A stretch of 64,000 nucleotides of DNA from Nannobrachium achirus (GCA_963921795.1 OY997652.1:20419329-20483328); one strand, 5' to 3'. Positions 42,384 to 55,419 are shown, numbered from the stretch's first letter. Numbers and translations: made by a program. Notes: generated from the letters alone by a model not told the origin.

Positions 42384-45300
42384 TTAGGCGGGTGCAGATA
42401 TGGTTTGACCCAAAAAAAATTGCAACAAAAGGTTTCTCAATGGTTTATTGTAGTATTAGGTGTACTTAACAACATATCAAAAGTCTACCAAAATCTGACC
42501 ACTAGAAATGCATATTTTCAAGATGGCCGCCGCCAGTTCCTTAAAAGACCATTATTCCTTTATTATTCATCATAGACAAATATTTGTGGTGTCAAACCTC
42601 ATATTTTGATGATATAGGAATCCAATTAGCATATATAAATTATAGTCAAGTGATTACAAGTACAATTATGTTAAAACAGTTGGTTATAATAAGGTTATAC
42701 GCATGTGTATGTAAAATTTGAAGATTTCCTAATGTAATTGGACATTTCTCCTTTTTCCATGTGCCATAATGTCCAGTATTGATGATTTCAGTTATAATTA
42801 ACATTTTGTTAAAGCTTTCAGGAGATTTCTTTTGATACCAATAAGGAATAAATTAGTTATTACTGTGAGGTACTGTGAAATTAATAAAAACAGGGCGGCC
42901 ATGTTATAGTCATTACATATACACATTTGGGAACAAATTCCTTACCAAGAAATGTCTTCACCATTGTGTTTGATAAGGTGTCTAGTATCACATAAAAAAT
43001 ATATAATGAAGTGCTGCAACCTTATACAGGAAAAAATCTAAAGAATTGTAATTCTCACCTCAGTACGTAGCTTGTGATCAGTCAATCTAGAATTTCTTCA
43101 TGATTATGAATTCATTAAAAGCATTTGTTTTGCACTGAAACCACTGAGAGTCACAAAACTGTTTCCTCTGGAGGGTCCCCCCAGGGGGGAGTGGATGTGT
43201 GTAGCAGGGATAGAATGCACATTGGGTGGAAAAGGGAGCATGAGGGGTGAATGATGTGACGATCAGTGAGGGGGGCAGTGTGGGAGTGTAGAGGGGATGT
43301 GGTGGCTCTCAGGTGGGTACAGGTAGGTTCTGATAGGTGTAGGTTAACTCATACCCTGCCAAAAAAGACGTTTTCTATAATAAAAACGTCTTTTTAACTA
43401 TGGACCTCCCTGCCAGACGTCTTCTGGACGTCTTTTTTAAAAAAAGAATTAAAAAAAACAGTGTACTAGCCATGATCGCGATTGCGAAATTGCATGTTTA
43501 ACCCCCATACCAACCCCATCTTTCAAACATGGCAGCCATGTTTGTTTACATTTGAAGAAAACATAAGGGCTGCCTTCTCCTGAATGCCTGAACGGATTTC
43601 CAAGCGGATTTTTTTGTTTGAAAGCTGTGAAAAGCATGCACATGCATAGTGCATGATCTGTGCACGAATGTGTGCACCAGCGTGCACACTATTTTTTTAA
43701 CCCTTTGTTGGCGAACCGGCAATATAAGAGGTCCCACTTTAAATATGGCACTGAAGAAGTTAAGAGGGGGTCTGGAAGCCTGGGATATCCTGTGATGTCC
43801 CCTTACCCCCTTTACATATCTGAAATGCTCCATACTTGAGGACTAAGCTGGGCCATCATGGGCTTGGAGAGGGAGTGTTTACTGGGTCTTGGCAGGAGTA
43901 GTTGAGGAGTGTGGCACGGATAGGGTTCAGATTGGCTTGTCACAAATGTTTTTTCTGGAGCATTTTAGCAGTAAGAGTGCAGATGGGACAGCTCATGACA
44001 CGCTGTGCTTCAAGTCTTCCCATCTAACCAACTTCAAGGCCAACGCAAATCTGTGTCCTTGCTGCTATCTGACAGACAAGCATTGCTTTCTGCATACACC
44101 TCAGCTTTTTAACTGGAGAGGGTAACAGCCAAGTACCCTCTGAGTCACATTGAAAGGTCACTATGGGCTCCTGTTAATATTAATGGTCTTAGAAAAATAC
44201 CAAACAACCAGACACTGACTCTCCTGTGTCAGCCTGACACACGGCCATGCTCCACATGGTGGTTTTACAACCACCAACACTGGGAACCGGCCTTCCTCAT
44301 TATCTGACTATACCCACCTAGTCACCCACAAGGGCCTATCATGACCCGAAGGGCCACTTGGAACCAGTGGGACTATCAGTAAGCCAGGTGACACAGATGT
44401 CGGCCAAATGCATGATCTTAATTCCAATACCTTACTTGCCTCCTCCTCACTCCATCCTCCAGCATGATCTGGTTTGTGTCAAATGCTAAATTGTTTTTGG
44501 AGGAGCTGTGAGCCTCCTCCACATAACAACCCAGCTGTCTGACACATCATAACTAATTGTAGTACCATCAAAGTTACGCTAAGCATGGAGCGTTTCTTAA
44601 AGCGAACCCAATTGTGAGGATGGAAGTTTGCGTATTGGCTATTGCACCACTAAGGCCTAAGAACCACCACCACCACCAGGAAATGACACAACCCATTCTC
44701 TCTTACCGCCTATGGGCACTCGTCCTGGGCTTCCAAGTGCCCCACTACATAGCCCAATGGGACATATCTGAGACAATTGTTGTTGTTTTTTCCCCCTCTG
44801 ACATGGGGGAAGGAGAGAACTCATGTAACTTTGCACTTCAGTGCTCCAAGTGCCCATGGAGCTATCAAGATACCCTTACGCCCACACTCACCTGAAGGTC
44901 CACTAAACTCTTAGACGAGAGCATGCAGTCTAAAAGTGGTCTAATAGTGGTATAGATTTGAACGTTTTTTAGTTGTCTAAACTTAGACTAGACGACTAAT
45001 AGACGTCTAATAGTTGTCTTAATATAGACGGTCTACATTTAGACGACTATTAGACGTCTATTAGTCGTCTAGACTAAGTTTAGACGACTAAAAAACTTTC
45101 AAATCTATACCACTATTAGACCACTTTTAGACAGCATGCTCAGTGCTAGGCCTTATTCGCCACCTCTGCCTATATGCACCCAGTAGACAATTACAGTACA
45201 CTCAGACAGTTCTGTCCCAACCTCCATACTCACCAAAACCCCTCTTTGCACACTCATACTGTTCCTAGAATATACACCTTCCTAATATATCAGAAAGTTG

Positions 45301-45850
45301 TTTTGAAAATCTATTTAATGTTGTTCATGTTTTGCCCCTACAAGATGACACTGTGCTTGTCTGCAAGAAAAAGAAAAAATCTAGTATGTACAGTAGGGGT
45401 GGAACTATGACATTTCAGTCTTGTTCAAGTGAAATACAAATGTAAAGAAATAACTATGTGGTATTTAATACATATTAAGTTAGGTAACTTGAAACGGTTG
45501 GCCCTTTCAGTGGGTTTTAATAGAGTCAAAGACACAATATTGGATTTCAGAATTATGTAATTGTATTTCTGCAATTTGGACAAGTCCAATGGATTCCTAG
45601 GCCACATAAACATAGGGTTTGACACAAAAAATACTTGTCTAGGGTAAATAATGAAGGAGTTAGAGTATTTTAATGAATGTTTGTCCATCCTGGACGCCAT
45701 CTTGAAAATGACACCTTTCCAGTGGTCAGACTTTGGTAGACTTTTAGTATGTTATTAAGGACACCTAATACTACACAAAACAGTTGAAAAACCTTTTGTT
45801 GCAATTTTTTTGGGGTTAGGTGCTTTTTTTTCATAACTGCACCCGCCTAA
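42384..45850. mobile_element. 3.5-kb element with about 450-base inverted termini
   Basis: Starts TTAGGCGGGTGCAGATATG and ends with the inverse (CTGCACCCGCCTAA). Homology between the arms continues for several hundred bases (for example ATTGCAACAAAAGGTTTTTC and CAAGATGGC). The interior has no convincing transposase and contains a separate 219-base palindrome. The target duplication is not clear. Confidence 0.7.
44921..45139. repeat. 219-base palindrome
   Basis: The left arm begins GCATGCAGTCTAAAAGTGG and the right arm ends CCACTTTTAGACAGCATGC. The centre is built of TAGACGTCTA-type units. It could fold into a long hairpin and looks like a foldback MITE. Confidence 0.85.
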
Positions 45851-47156
45851 TTCCCTGGATGCCAATCTAGAACCTCTGCCCTAAATTTTTCAAATGGGCC
45901 TTTTCTAGCGCCAACTAGTGGCCGATGTTTGCTAAACACATTTCTGTGCACTACTCTTACAGATATTGTCCAAAAATCCTACAAATCGGTAGGCAATATC
46001 TCGACAGTCATGTGATCGACACGGATCTGTCCGATTTAGCATATTCCATCCTGATTGCCTAAGATTGGCTTCCAAAGTTTGTGGGATTGAGCCGTTTTGA
46101 ACAAAATGCCTCAAATCACAAACGCAAAGTGCAATTATCATGAAATCGCGCACACACGTTCCCACTAGGCCGAGGAAGAAATGCCACTTAATTTTTTTTT
46201 AATCAGCCTCATGGTGGCGCTATAACAGCCTGATTTGTGGTTTTACCTATAACTCCACCGATCAGTTTCAAACTTTGTAAGCGCACTCCCTAGAGGCTAA
46301 GGATAAACCTTTGCCCTGCATTTTTCACATCAGCCTTTTATAGCGCCACCTTTGGGCCGACTTATGTAAAACACAGTTTTGGATATTACTCCTTGAGATT
46401 TTATCCAGAAATCATGCAAATCGGTACACAGTATCTCTATAGTCATGTGATCAAGTCCGATCCGTCTGATATTTCATATTCCATCCTGATTGGCTAATAT
46501 TAGCTTCCAAAGTTTGCAGGATTGCTCCGTTTTTGAACAAAATGCCTCAAATCATCAACGCAGCTTGCGATTACCGTGACATTTGCCACACATATTCCCA
46601 CTAGGTCAAGGAACAAATGCTACCTTTTTAACATTGTCCTGTTATAGCGCCACCAGCAGGTAGACTTTAGCAAAACACATTTTTGGAACACAATGCTTGA
46701 AATCATGCATGCAGCGTCCGATTGCCATGAAAGATCTAAGGTGAAGAACATATGCCACCCTTTTTACATTGGCCTATTATACAGTAGCACCACCAGGACG
46801 CACGGCCTGGTGGAGACCTGTGCTCGGAAGAGCACTGCTTCTAGTTCATCCTCTGTTCAGAAGTGACCATGCCCAACACTATGTCTCCCTTTAGGTGTGA
46901 GTAGTAGTTAATCAGTTCTTTCTCAGCCTATAGCCCTAGGACCAATTTTGTGTGGAAATCCATCATTACTGCTGACAGACAGACGGACAGACAGACAGAT
47001 GTGATTTGGAAACTGCTCCTACAGATTTTGCTCTAAAATCACGCAAAGTGGTACACGCTATCTCTAAAGTCATGTCATCAACATGCATCTGTCCCATGTC
47101 CCAAATTCCCTCCTGATTGGCTACCATTGCCTTCTAAAGTGTGTGCATGTGACGGT
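45851..47156. repeat. Tandem repeat, about 2-3 units of ~450 bases
   Basis: Recurrent blocks TATAGCGCCACC, CCATCCTGATTGGCTAA, AAAATGCCTCAAATCA and GTCATGTGATCA appear in units at about 45851-46330, 46331-46760 and 46990-47156. Known as a dispersed fish repeat type by its style; no ORF is conserved between units. Confidence 0.65.
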
Positions 47157-50095
47157 CGCTTACCCCCCGATTAGGGAGTCTTAATGGTAAATCTAAAATG
47201 GATCTGCAAGACAATTTAATTCATCTGGTCACAAATATAGAAGTAAGACGTGTGAGAAATTGATTGAACTAGACTGCCATCTGATTTTGACTGTGTTGAC
47301 TGTGTGTGTGCGCGCAGAGGCATGTGCGTGCGTGTGTAATTTCTCATTTGTATAGCTGTCTGTGTATGTACATACATTTTAGCTGCAGCTTCTACAATGG
47401 GTTGATTTTACACTCATGCTGTGCGTTAACTGTATATAACAGTCAATCTCTTTCTTAGTGCCCAACATACTGTCTGTAGTGTATACAATATCCTTCTTCT
47501 TTATTTCATTTACCTGCACAACAAATCATTCTGTGCAGGCAGCAGGGTTTTTATCTGATCTCAGTGGGACATGGCATAATATAGCTGATAGGGCAGGGGT
47601 TCCCAAACTTTTTTGGCTCAGGGCACCCCTATAAAGATTTTCTTTCATCCGAGGCATGCACCCCTCATTATATTCATCATTTTCACTCCCAGCACCTTAT
47701 ATTTATAGCATATTTTAGAGATTATGTTGCGAGGAAAACGTTGAGATAATAGCCATTTTGGTTAGAACTGGCTGAAAATACGTTTGTACTTGTGCCCCGT
47801 CACCCACTTTGAAAACCCCTGCGGCAGGGCATGCATAAAAGCACTCTCAAGCACGCAGGCAGGCTGCAGGTGCATATAGACATGTATTTGATGACTACAT
47901 TGTAAAAAGGAGAAGAACAATCATATTTCTTGAGAAATTCTTGAGCTATTTTCTCAGTAGGTAAGCGTGAGTCTGCTATTGTGGTTTTGATCTCAGATCA
48001 CTATGACGTGTGTCCCTCCACATACACTAAAACAGAAAGCACAACAGGACAGGGGGGAGGGGGGGTGGGGTGTTACTCACCAAAATATTACTTTATGTAC
48101 CCATTTAAATGATGTCTTGCCAGTAATTTACCAGTAATGAAGGTCTCTGAACTATATGCAGTAGATTCCATCTAAATGTATAGGCTAAATGGTTTTGATT
48201 GATTGATTGATTGGTGTTTTTATGACAAGAACGCCTATGCATGAACATACTGTATATTTGTGGTACATATCTGCCAAAAGGATGAAACACTAAAATGCTT
48301 AACAACGCTTACAACTGTTACAACTCAAGTAAGCAACTGTGCAAGCAATCTGTAACCATGAGAGCTAAGGGGTCCTTGAACTTAAAATGTCTGAGCCAGT
48401 GTTAATTTTGTCGACTTAGACTAAGACTAAAAGACTAAAAGACTACAAGATTTTGATATTTTGTCGATAGACTAAAACTAGACTAAAACAGTCCCAAAAG
48501 ACTAAGACTAAGACTAAGACTGTTATTTGTGTTATTCAAAAGACTAAGACTAAGACTAAATCTAAGTCTAAGACTAATAGCTGTAAAAAATGACACTGGC
48601 ATGTAACTGCAATGAAATTAAAGGCAAATACACATTTCATTTATGGTTTATTTTGACCAAGTAACAGGCAGTAGAAGACAATGACTTGTTCATAATTATG
48701 TGGTTATATTAGGCTAAAAAACCTATCCTAAAAGACGAAGACTAAAAGTCTAAGACTAATACCAAAAGACTAAGACTAAAATGTTTTGATATTTAGTCGA
48801 CTAAGACTAGACCAGACAAAATTATTTCAGAAGACTAAGACAGAACTAAGACTAAATGGTGTGTTATTCAAAAGACTAAGACTAAGACTAAATCAAAATT
48901 TGCTGAAAAAATTAACACTGTGAGGACCACTGTTCTGGACTGGAGGTTAGGAAGGTGTACCCTCAAACAGGCAGAGTCAATGTGCTGCCTGCAACAGCTC
49001 ACCAGTAGTGAAAGTGAGCCGGAACGGCCGGAACCCCCGTTCCGTTAAAACATTTGTTAAGAAGAGGAGAAGCCAGCTGTCAAAATCCCATGTTAAATAA
49101 CCAGCCACAAACGCACGTCCAGGAAGAAAACAATAGCCTATACTAAAGTCAGATTAACATACAGTAGGCTACACAAGTGTTACTAGTTATATTTTCTGAT
49201 AAAGTGCTTCTAAATTATTCCCGTGGGTTTGTGCAGGTCAGTGTGATCCAGTCAGTCCGTTTGCGTTTCAGTGTTTGTTTGACACAGAGCGGGTAGAGGT
49301 GAGACGTTCGCGAACGAATCGAGTCTTTTGAACGGCTCTTTGAAATGAACGATAGGATTCGGTTCACAGTAGGAAGCCGTTCCTTTCTAATGAACAACAG
49401 TGGTGGGAAAAATACTCAATTTCTTTACTTAAGTAGAAATATCAATACTACAATCAAGTAGAAGTTTGGAATGTTAATGTACTTGAGTAGAAGTATCAAA
49501 ATGTAGGCCTACGTCTTTTGAACAGCTCTTTGAAAGGAACGGATCCCAGAGATCCGGCTCACTTCAAAGAGCCATAAATCCCATCTCTAGGAGGACTCGT
49601 GTCTGTGCCTGCATGTGGCCATAAATGCAGAATAGACCAAAATGATTCAGTTCTGCATCTGGGAATGGGAGATGTAGTGGAGTAGAATTAAGAGTATTGG
49701 AAATACTCCAGTAAACTAGGCTAGGCTATACTTAAAACCTGTACTTTAACAGTAAATGTACTTAGTTACTTTAGATAACTGGTTATAATAATGTGTAATA
49801 ATAATATATATAATAATATAATAAATATAATAATAATATATATGCTTAGCCTTCTGTATGGAACAACATGAACAATATGAAGAGGCTTATTATAGAGGGG
49901 CAGCAGGTGGGCCTCCCAAAATAAAGTTTTCTATGCATTTCAGGGTTTTTGGGGGATTAGAGCCTCCCAATTTTTTTTATTTATGACAGTTCCGGCAAGA
50001 ATTTCAAACCACTTTCACCACTGCAGCTCACTGAAAAAAGCTAAGGAGGTACAACACTCCCCAAATTCTGTTCTGCAATGACAATCTCACCAAAT
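47157..50095. other. Intergenic AT-rich sequence with decayed repeats
   Basis: The AGACTA element (48395-48920), a hAT-like pair near 49290-49590 (GAACGGCTCTTTGAAATGAA) split by a CAGTGGTGGGAAAAATAC element, and a TTGATTGATTGATTG tract near 48198. No gene recognised. Confidence 0.6.
48395..48920. repeat. AGACTA-rich element with CAGTGTTAATTTT TIRs
   Basis: Ends CAGTGTTAATTTTGTC and AAAATTAACACTG. The body is imperfect repeats of ACTAAGACTA. A decayed related piece is at 22735-22860. Confidence 0.65.
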
Positions 50096-50382
50096 CATTG
50101 ATTGATTGATTGAAGAATTTATTAGAAGTTTGCAATAGAAAAAAAGTACAGTTTCATGACAGTACAAATCACTGGTACAAGGTCAACTAAAAGGAGATCC
50201 TAGAAAGCCGAGGCTTATTTCCACAGGAACCACACTTTAAGTATCTCATATAACATTGAAAGACAGACGGATAGAACATAGTACTTTATCTAGGATAATA
50301 TCAGTTTCAAAAGCATAACATCAAATACAAAAGGCAGAATACAAAGAAAAAGGGGGGGGGGGAGCATGGGGGCTTAGTCTAT

Positions 50383-51329
50383 TTACAAGTCACGGGTAGC
50401 TGCTGTCTGAAGGTGACTTTTCATACCAATTTTGAAGGAGGCTAGGGATTTGCTCTCCTTTAGGGCTTGTGGAAGGGCGTTCCACATGTTGATGGTATAG
50501 CAGGAGAACGAGTTAGCGCCTTGTTTAGTGTTAAATCTACGCTGATGATGATTAGTGGAGCTGCCTCTGGTGTTATGATCGTGAACATCCTTGACCTTTA
50601 AGAAGTAGTTTGTCAGGTACATGGGAATCTTGGAGGTGTAGTGTATCTTGTACACCAGGCCCATTGCAAGATGCTGTACTCTGTCAGCTACTTTGAGCCA
50701 CCCCACGCTTTCGTGGTGATGCTCGGTAAGGTGGGTCAGAGGCACAACCCTAATTAGTTTGTTTTGGGCTGTTTGGAGCTTTAGCTTTAAGGCAGCTGGG
50801 GCGTCGCGATACCAGACAAGGACTCCGTAATCAATGAGGGGCCCAATAAGAGCACCTCCTAGTGTCTTTCGGGATTTAATATTGATCAGCGGGGCAACTC
50901 TTTGCAAGAAGCGAATTCGTTGATTGACTTTATTGATTACCTTGGTGGTCATTTTTTCACTGGATAGGTTAGCCTCCAGGATGCAACCCAGGTAGCAGAT
51001 GTGGTTTTTTCTTTCTATCACAGTGTCACCTACTTTAATTGTGAAGTTCTCAACTAGGCTAAGTTTCTGACTAGATCCAAAGAGGATACATTCAGTTTTG
51101 CCTAGGTGAATTGAGAGTCTGTTGTCATTGAGCCAGGTGCAGATCTTGTTAAGTTCACAGTTAAGGGCCTTTTCAACCTGCAATATGTCTCTGCCTGAGA
51201 CTAGGAGAGCCGAGTCATCCGCGAACAGAAACAGATTGCAGTCACAAGCAGATGACATGTCGTTTACGTATATTAAGAACAACAGTGGTCCTAGTATACT
51301 CCCTTGAGGTACTCCACAGTTTACTGGGA
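50383..51329 (-). CDS. LINE copy 1, distal reverse transcriptase in a shifted frame
   Basis: Continues the RT after the C-run frameshift: NCGVPQGSILGPLLFLIYVN, the catalytic LFADDSALLV, and LNDNRLSIHLGKTECILF, then the C-terminal region ending TAATRDL. Compared with copy 2 it lacks four residues near VVPLTHLTEHH. It cannot be translated with the upstream part unless the ribosome shifts. Confidence 0.88.
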
Positions 51330-53681
51330 GGGGGGGGGGGACAGGGTTCCGTTGACTTCCACCATCTGTTCCCTCCCCACCAAGTAAGAGTGCATCCATC
51401 TCACTGCTGTGCTATCAAGACCAATAGCTTTGAGTTTTTCAATCAGAATAGAATGATCGACGGTGTCAAATGCCTTCTGGAGGTCCAGCATGACCATGCC
51501 GCAATATTTGCCATCGTGAATTTCACGTTTGATGTAATCATTCAAATAGATGAGGCATGTATCTGTGGAATGGGACTCTCTGAAGCCAGACTGGAACTCG
51601 TAGATCAGTTTATTCTCTTCAAGATATTTAGCCACCTGTTCATAGACAATTTTTTCCATTACCTTAGAGATGGAACTAAGGATTGAGATTGGCCTGTAGT
51701 TGCCAGGGTCAAGTTTACTGCCTTTTTTGTGCAGGGGGATTACCTTGGCTAATTTGAAGTCCTGGGGGACATAACCCTGCTTGATAGATAGATTAATAAT
51801 ATGGGTAATGATTGGGGCAATGGTGGCAGCTGAGTCTATGAGAAATTTGGGGGCTATTTTATCATGGCCAGCGGCCTTGAATTGAGGTAGGGTGCGCAGT
51901 TTTTTAAACACTTCATCAGTTGTCACCGTGGCAAGTTTAAAGTTGTCTTTGCATACCCCAAGGTTCCTGTAGAATTTCAAGATGTGCCTAACACCAAACA
52001 GCCCAGATGGAGCGGGCAGTTTATTGACCAGATTTTTGGCCATGGAGGTGAAGTAGATGTTGAGATTTTTGGCTACATCAAGACTATCAGTGAGGAGGGT
52101 TATGGGAGTTTGGATGGATATGTTGCTGGCTATGGATCTGAGTTTAGCACCACAGCCTAGCTGGGTTTTAAATAGCTTCCATAGATCTCGTGGTTTGTGG
52201 ATGTTTTCCTCAACTTTCTCATCCAAGTAGTTTTTTTTGGCAGAAAGGATTAAGGAGGTTGTCCGATTTCTCAGTTTATTAGCCTCTAAACTGACTATTT
52301 CTAATTTGGCTTCAAGGTGTTTATTGGGGCCTTTTTTGAGTTTGTGATTATATTTGCGTTTCTCAGAGTATTTTTTGTCTCTGAGTTTCATTGATTCACA
52401 GATTTCCGAATTCCACCATGGCTGTGAGCGGGCTTTAACCCTGACCCTACGCAAAGGAGCCACTTCGTCTAGGGTAGTGTTGAAAATGGATTTAAAGCCT
52501 AGCCAGGCTTCATCGACCTGAGTGCTAGCTAGTACTGGGGACCAGTCAGATTTCTCCAGTTTGTGGTTAAAGGCTTCGCTAGAGTAGGTTTTGAGGTTTC
52601 TAGCTTCAACTGTTTTGTGGCCGTCAGCTTTGGACTTATGTATTTTGCGGGTGCAGTAAATGATATCATGGTCGCTTAGACCACCACATTCAATAGTCCC
52701 ACTCGCGGAGACTTTAGATTTGTCTGTGGTTACAATGAGATCTATGGTGGTTTGAGAGTTATCTGTAACCCTAGTTGGCTTGGTGATGAGCTGAGTGAAA
52801 CCCTGTTGATTACATAGCTTATTGAACTTTTTGAATAGAGGAGCTTCTTTACGAAGCATGTCTATGTTCCAATCGCCAATAATGTATTTTTCAACATTGT
52901 CCACCGGTGCAAGGCTCTCCTCCAGTAACTCACAGAAATCATTTTGGTCGGGCGGTCTATAGATGGCACCGATTAGTATGTTTTTAGCTTTCTTAAGAAT
53001 CACTTCCACCCATACAGTTTCTAAAGAGCTGTGTTGTAGGTCAGGGCGGGGGATATACTTAATACAGTTATGAACATACATGCATCCACCACCACCAAAT
53101 CTGTTTCTATCATTTCGGATGACCGAGTAGTTGTCAATTTCGATCTGAGAGTCAGTGATAGAGTCATCAAGTTTGGTCTCTGAGAAGCTTAGAAAATGGA
53201 CCTTACCTTCGTGAACCATATGCTTGATTTGTTCATATTTAGCAAACAAACTGTTAATGTTTAAGTGCATAATATGAATACCTCTTTTCACAAAGCGGCT
53301 GGCAAAGTTCATGGCGAGGTCTATGGAAGTGGTGTTCGCTTCGGCGTCGGTGGGGGAGGGGGGGTTGGTTGCAGTCTCTGGGGGCTTCAGAGGGGGACAA
53401 AGGGACAAAGGGGTCTCCATCAAAAGTTGGGGGATGGGGTGGTGGGGGGCCGTGGTCACCGATTTAACCCAGGTTGAAAACAGCGCTTTGGCCTTCTCCG
53501 TTAGCCAGCGTGGAGCAGAGTTAATGTAGACTCTGTTCTGGGGTGCTGGGTCCACGAGGGGGTCCGCCGGGTCCATGAAGGGGTCCGCCGGGTGCGTCTG
53601 CAGGTCGGGTTGGTCGGTGGGGCCGCCGGGGTCCGGTGTTGCGTGACTTGCGTCGATGATGCTGGTCTCGTGCTGAGCTAG
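51330..53681 (-). CDS. LINE copy 1 endonuclease and first part of reverse transcriptase
   Basis: APE-type endonuclease motifs appear in order: HLNINSL, SFSETKLD, GAIYRPPDQ, GDWNIDML and GLSDHDIIYC. Then RT motifs: AAGHDKIAPKFL, KVIPLHKKGS, NYRPISILSSISKVMEK, YEFQSGFRESHSTDTCL and VMLDLQKAFDTVDHSIL. The first ATG of this stretch is at 53574-53576, but the frame is open back to the TGA at 53682. The frame is lost at an 11-base C run (G on plus, 51330-51340) where copy 2 has nine. Confidence 0.9.
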
Positions 53682-54350
53682 TCATGCGGGGGCGATCGCC
53701 GAGGGTTCTTCGGGGGTCCGTGAGCCAGGGGGTCCTTCGACGATCCGTGAGTCCGCGGAGGCGACTGCCGTGTGATCGTCGGGGGTCGGCTGGTCAGGAC
53801 ATCTGGAGTAGCCCGTTGTTAGTCCCTCAGGATTCATCAGTGAGGAGCTAGCTAAGTTAGCATCGTTAGCTTCGCTGATCACAGACAAAGAAGGATCTGC
53901 CGTCGTCAATCCAACTGCAGTAGCGAGAGCAGCTAGTCTTCGGGTCATCTGTCTGGTAGCTACAGGCCCTGGATTCAATTCTATATCTCCTGATTGCAGT
54001 AATAATAAGAAGATCAAAGATCGACTCATACAACCATTCAGGGGTTTGTCTCTTTTGTTCCGGTTAGCAGCCAGCAAAGATTGAATAACATGAGATCCAA
54101 AGCTCGGGTGCTTAGCTACCGTTTTGGCAAGAAGATATAACTCACTGTGTTTTTCGTCCGTTTTGTCCATTTCCCATAAGAGATTCTCGTATTCCATTGG
54201 TGTTAGGATCTGTGGTGATTTATAGCATAAATCCGTGATCCATAGTAGAAATAGAAGAAAATGTGGGATGAACCAAGCCTTTGGTGTTTTGGTTCTGGAG
54301 CGTGAGCGAAAAACACGTCCTGCCATGGTGATGTCCGGAAGTAAAGCCAT
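53682..54350 (-). CDS. LINE copy 1 N-terminal ORF with 2A-like ribosome-skipping motif
   Basis: Starts MALLPDITMAGRV and contains a hydrophobic segment (FLLFLLWITDL). It then has SLIFLLLLQSGDIELNPGP, whose last nine residues (53964-53990) fit the DxExNPGP 2A consensus, preceded by a leucine-rich stretch as in known 2A-like sequences. After the motif a Ser/Thr/Pro-rich stretch leads to a TGA at 53682-53684. That TGA is in frame with the endonuclease ORF, so the ancestral reading was probably one continuous ORF. 2A-like motifs in several non-LTR clades are established. Activity here is inferred. Confidence 0.85.
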   Translation of the reverse strand: MALLPDITMAGRVFRSRSRTKTPKAWFIPHFLLFLLWITDLCYKSPQILTPMEYENLLWEMDKTDEKHSELYLLAKTVAKHPSFGSHVIQSLLAANRNKRDKPLNGCMSRSLIFLLLLQSGDIELNPGPVATRQMTRRLAALATAVGLTTADPSLSVISEANDANLASSSLMNPEGLTTGYSRCPDQPTPDDHTAVASADSRIVEGPPGSRTPEEPSAIAPA

Positions 54351-54740
54351 TTTAAAGCTGAATATCACTATCAGATCTACAACAAGCTCACAACTTGCGA
54401 AGCATTGTGAACGTATAGATAGACTATTTTCAAATAGACGAAGTTATGAAATAGGGCTTACACAGCACAGCTCCAAGCCCTATAGCCATAAAATACCGTA
54501 TCTAGCCAGCTTAGGCAGGCTGTTTTTGTGTTATTCTCATTTATATTTGCACCATGTTGAGATGACCAAAATGTTATCGTTAGTGCTTTGCATCAAGGAC
54601 AAGGTCATCCCACACATTTTTCACACAGCTCAGCATCATCTGCTTCAACTGAAACACAGTGTTGTGAATCACATGTGAAAACAAAAAAACACACCAAGGC
54701 TTTAGATCAGAACATCTCAATTAATGACCACATGAAGTCT

Positions 54741-54945
54741 TATCGTCACTGTCGGGCAGAAACCTTGTATCTCTGTAAAGTAAAGCCCTGCTTCATCATA
54801 CAAGACTGTCGCACAAGACTAGTGAAAATAGCAGATCTACAAGCACACAAGGCCTCGCATTGCGAGTTTAAATCATTTTAAAATGATATATACAAAACAA
54901 ACGGCTTTGGACATACCAGGTTACCACCCGACAACTACACTATAC
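54741..54945. mobile_element. MITE family Q copy
   Basis: TATCGTCACTGTCGGGCAG and inverted CCACCCGACAACTAC termini with a truncated central palindrome. It lies a few hundred bases beyond LINE copy 1. Confidence 0.8.
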
Positions 54946-55419
54946 TCCTCTCTCTCTTTCTCTGTGTGTGTGTGCGTGCATGCATGTGTCTATGCGTGCC
55001 TGTGTGTGTGTTAGCGTGTGTGTCCACCCCTGCGTTTATCATAGCAGCCAGCCAGAGAATGTTAGGCCAGTTCCATGCCGTGTTGCCTTATCAGGGCCTT
55101 GGTGCTAGCTGAGGTCTGAGATATCAGCTAAAGCAGACACTGTTCTGATGCAGCGAGCTGATGTCAGCAAACCTTCCCTGTTTGTTTGTTTGTTTTCCAG
55201 CTTCGCCCAGTGGTTTTCAACATGTTAGTGCCCAAAGCATGCCCAAAGGGCACGTCTCGAGGTGTGGTCTGGCTGGGAACCCCAGGGGTCCTTGAGGCAG
55301 GTCCTGTGGGTCCCCAGTCAAATGAAGAGTAGCATTTTATATTATTGCAATAAAAAACTGTTTGAGTGACACTATTACTCAATAACCCCATAATTCATGT
55401 ACGTATAGTTCTGTACTTG

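Larger units (their letters stand above)
50096..54360 (-). mobile_element. Near full-length CR1/L2-like non-LTR retrotransposon (LINE copy 1)
   Basis: A non-LTR element read on the minus strand. It has an N-terminal ORF with a 2A-like motif, then an APE-type endonuclease, reverse transcriptase, a short 3' UTR, and a 3' tail of TCAA-type repeats (50096-50115) instead of poly(A). Repeat tails of this kind are typical of CR1/L2/Rex1-group LINEs. The 5' end is estimated from the first ATG (54348-54350) and the abutting palindromic MITE. Coding is broken by one TGA and one homopolymer frameshift, so it is probably inactive although young. Confidence 0.9.

Noticed and set aside
44614-44895. A possible 93-codon protein on plus
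   Set aside because: It lies inside a long-TIR element, has no recognised domain and shows no splice or family support.
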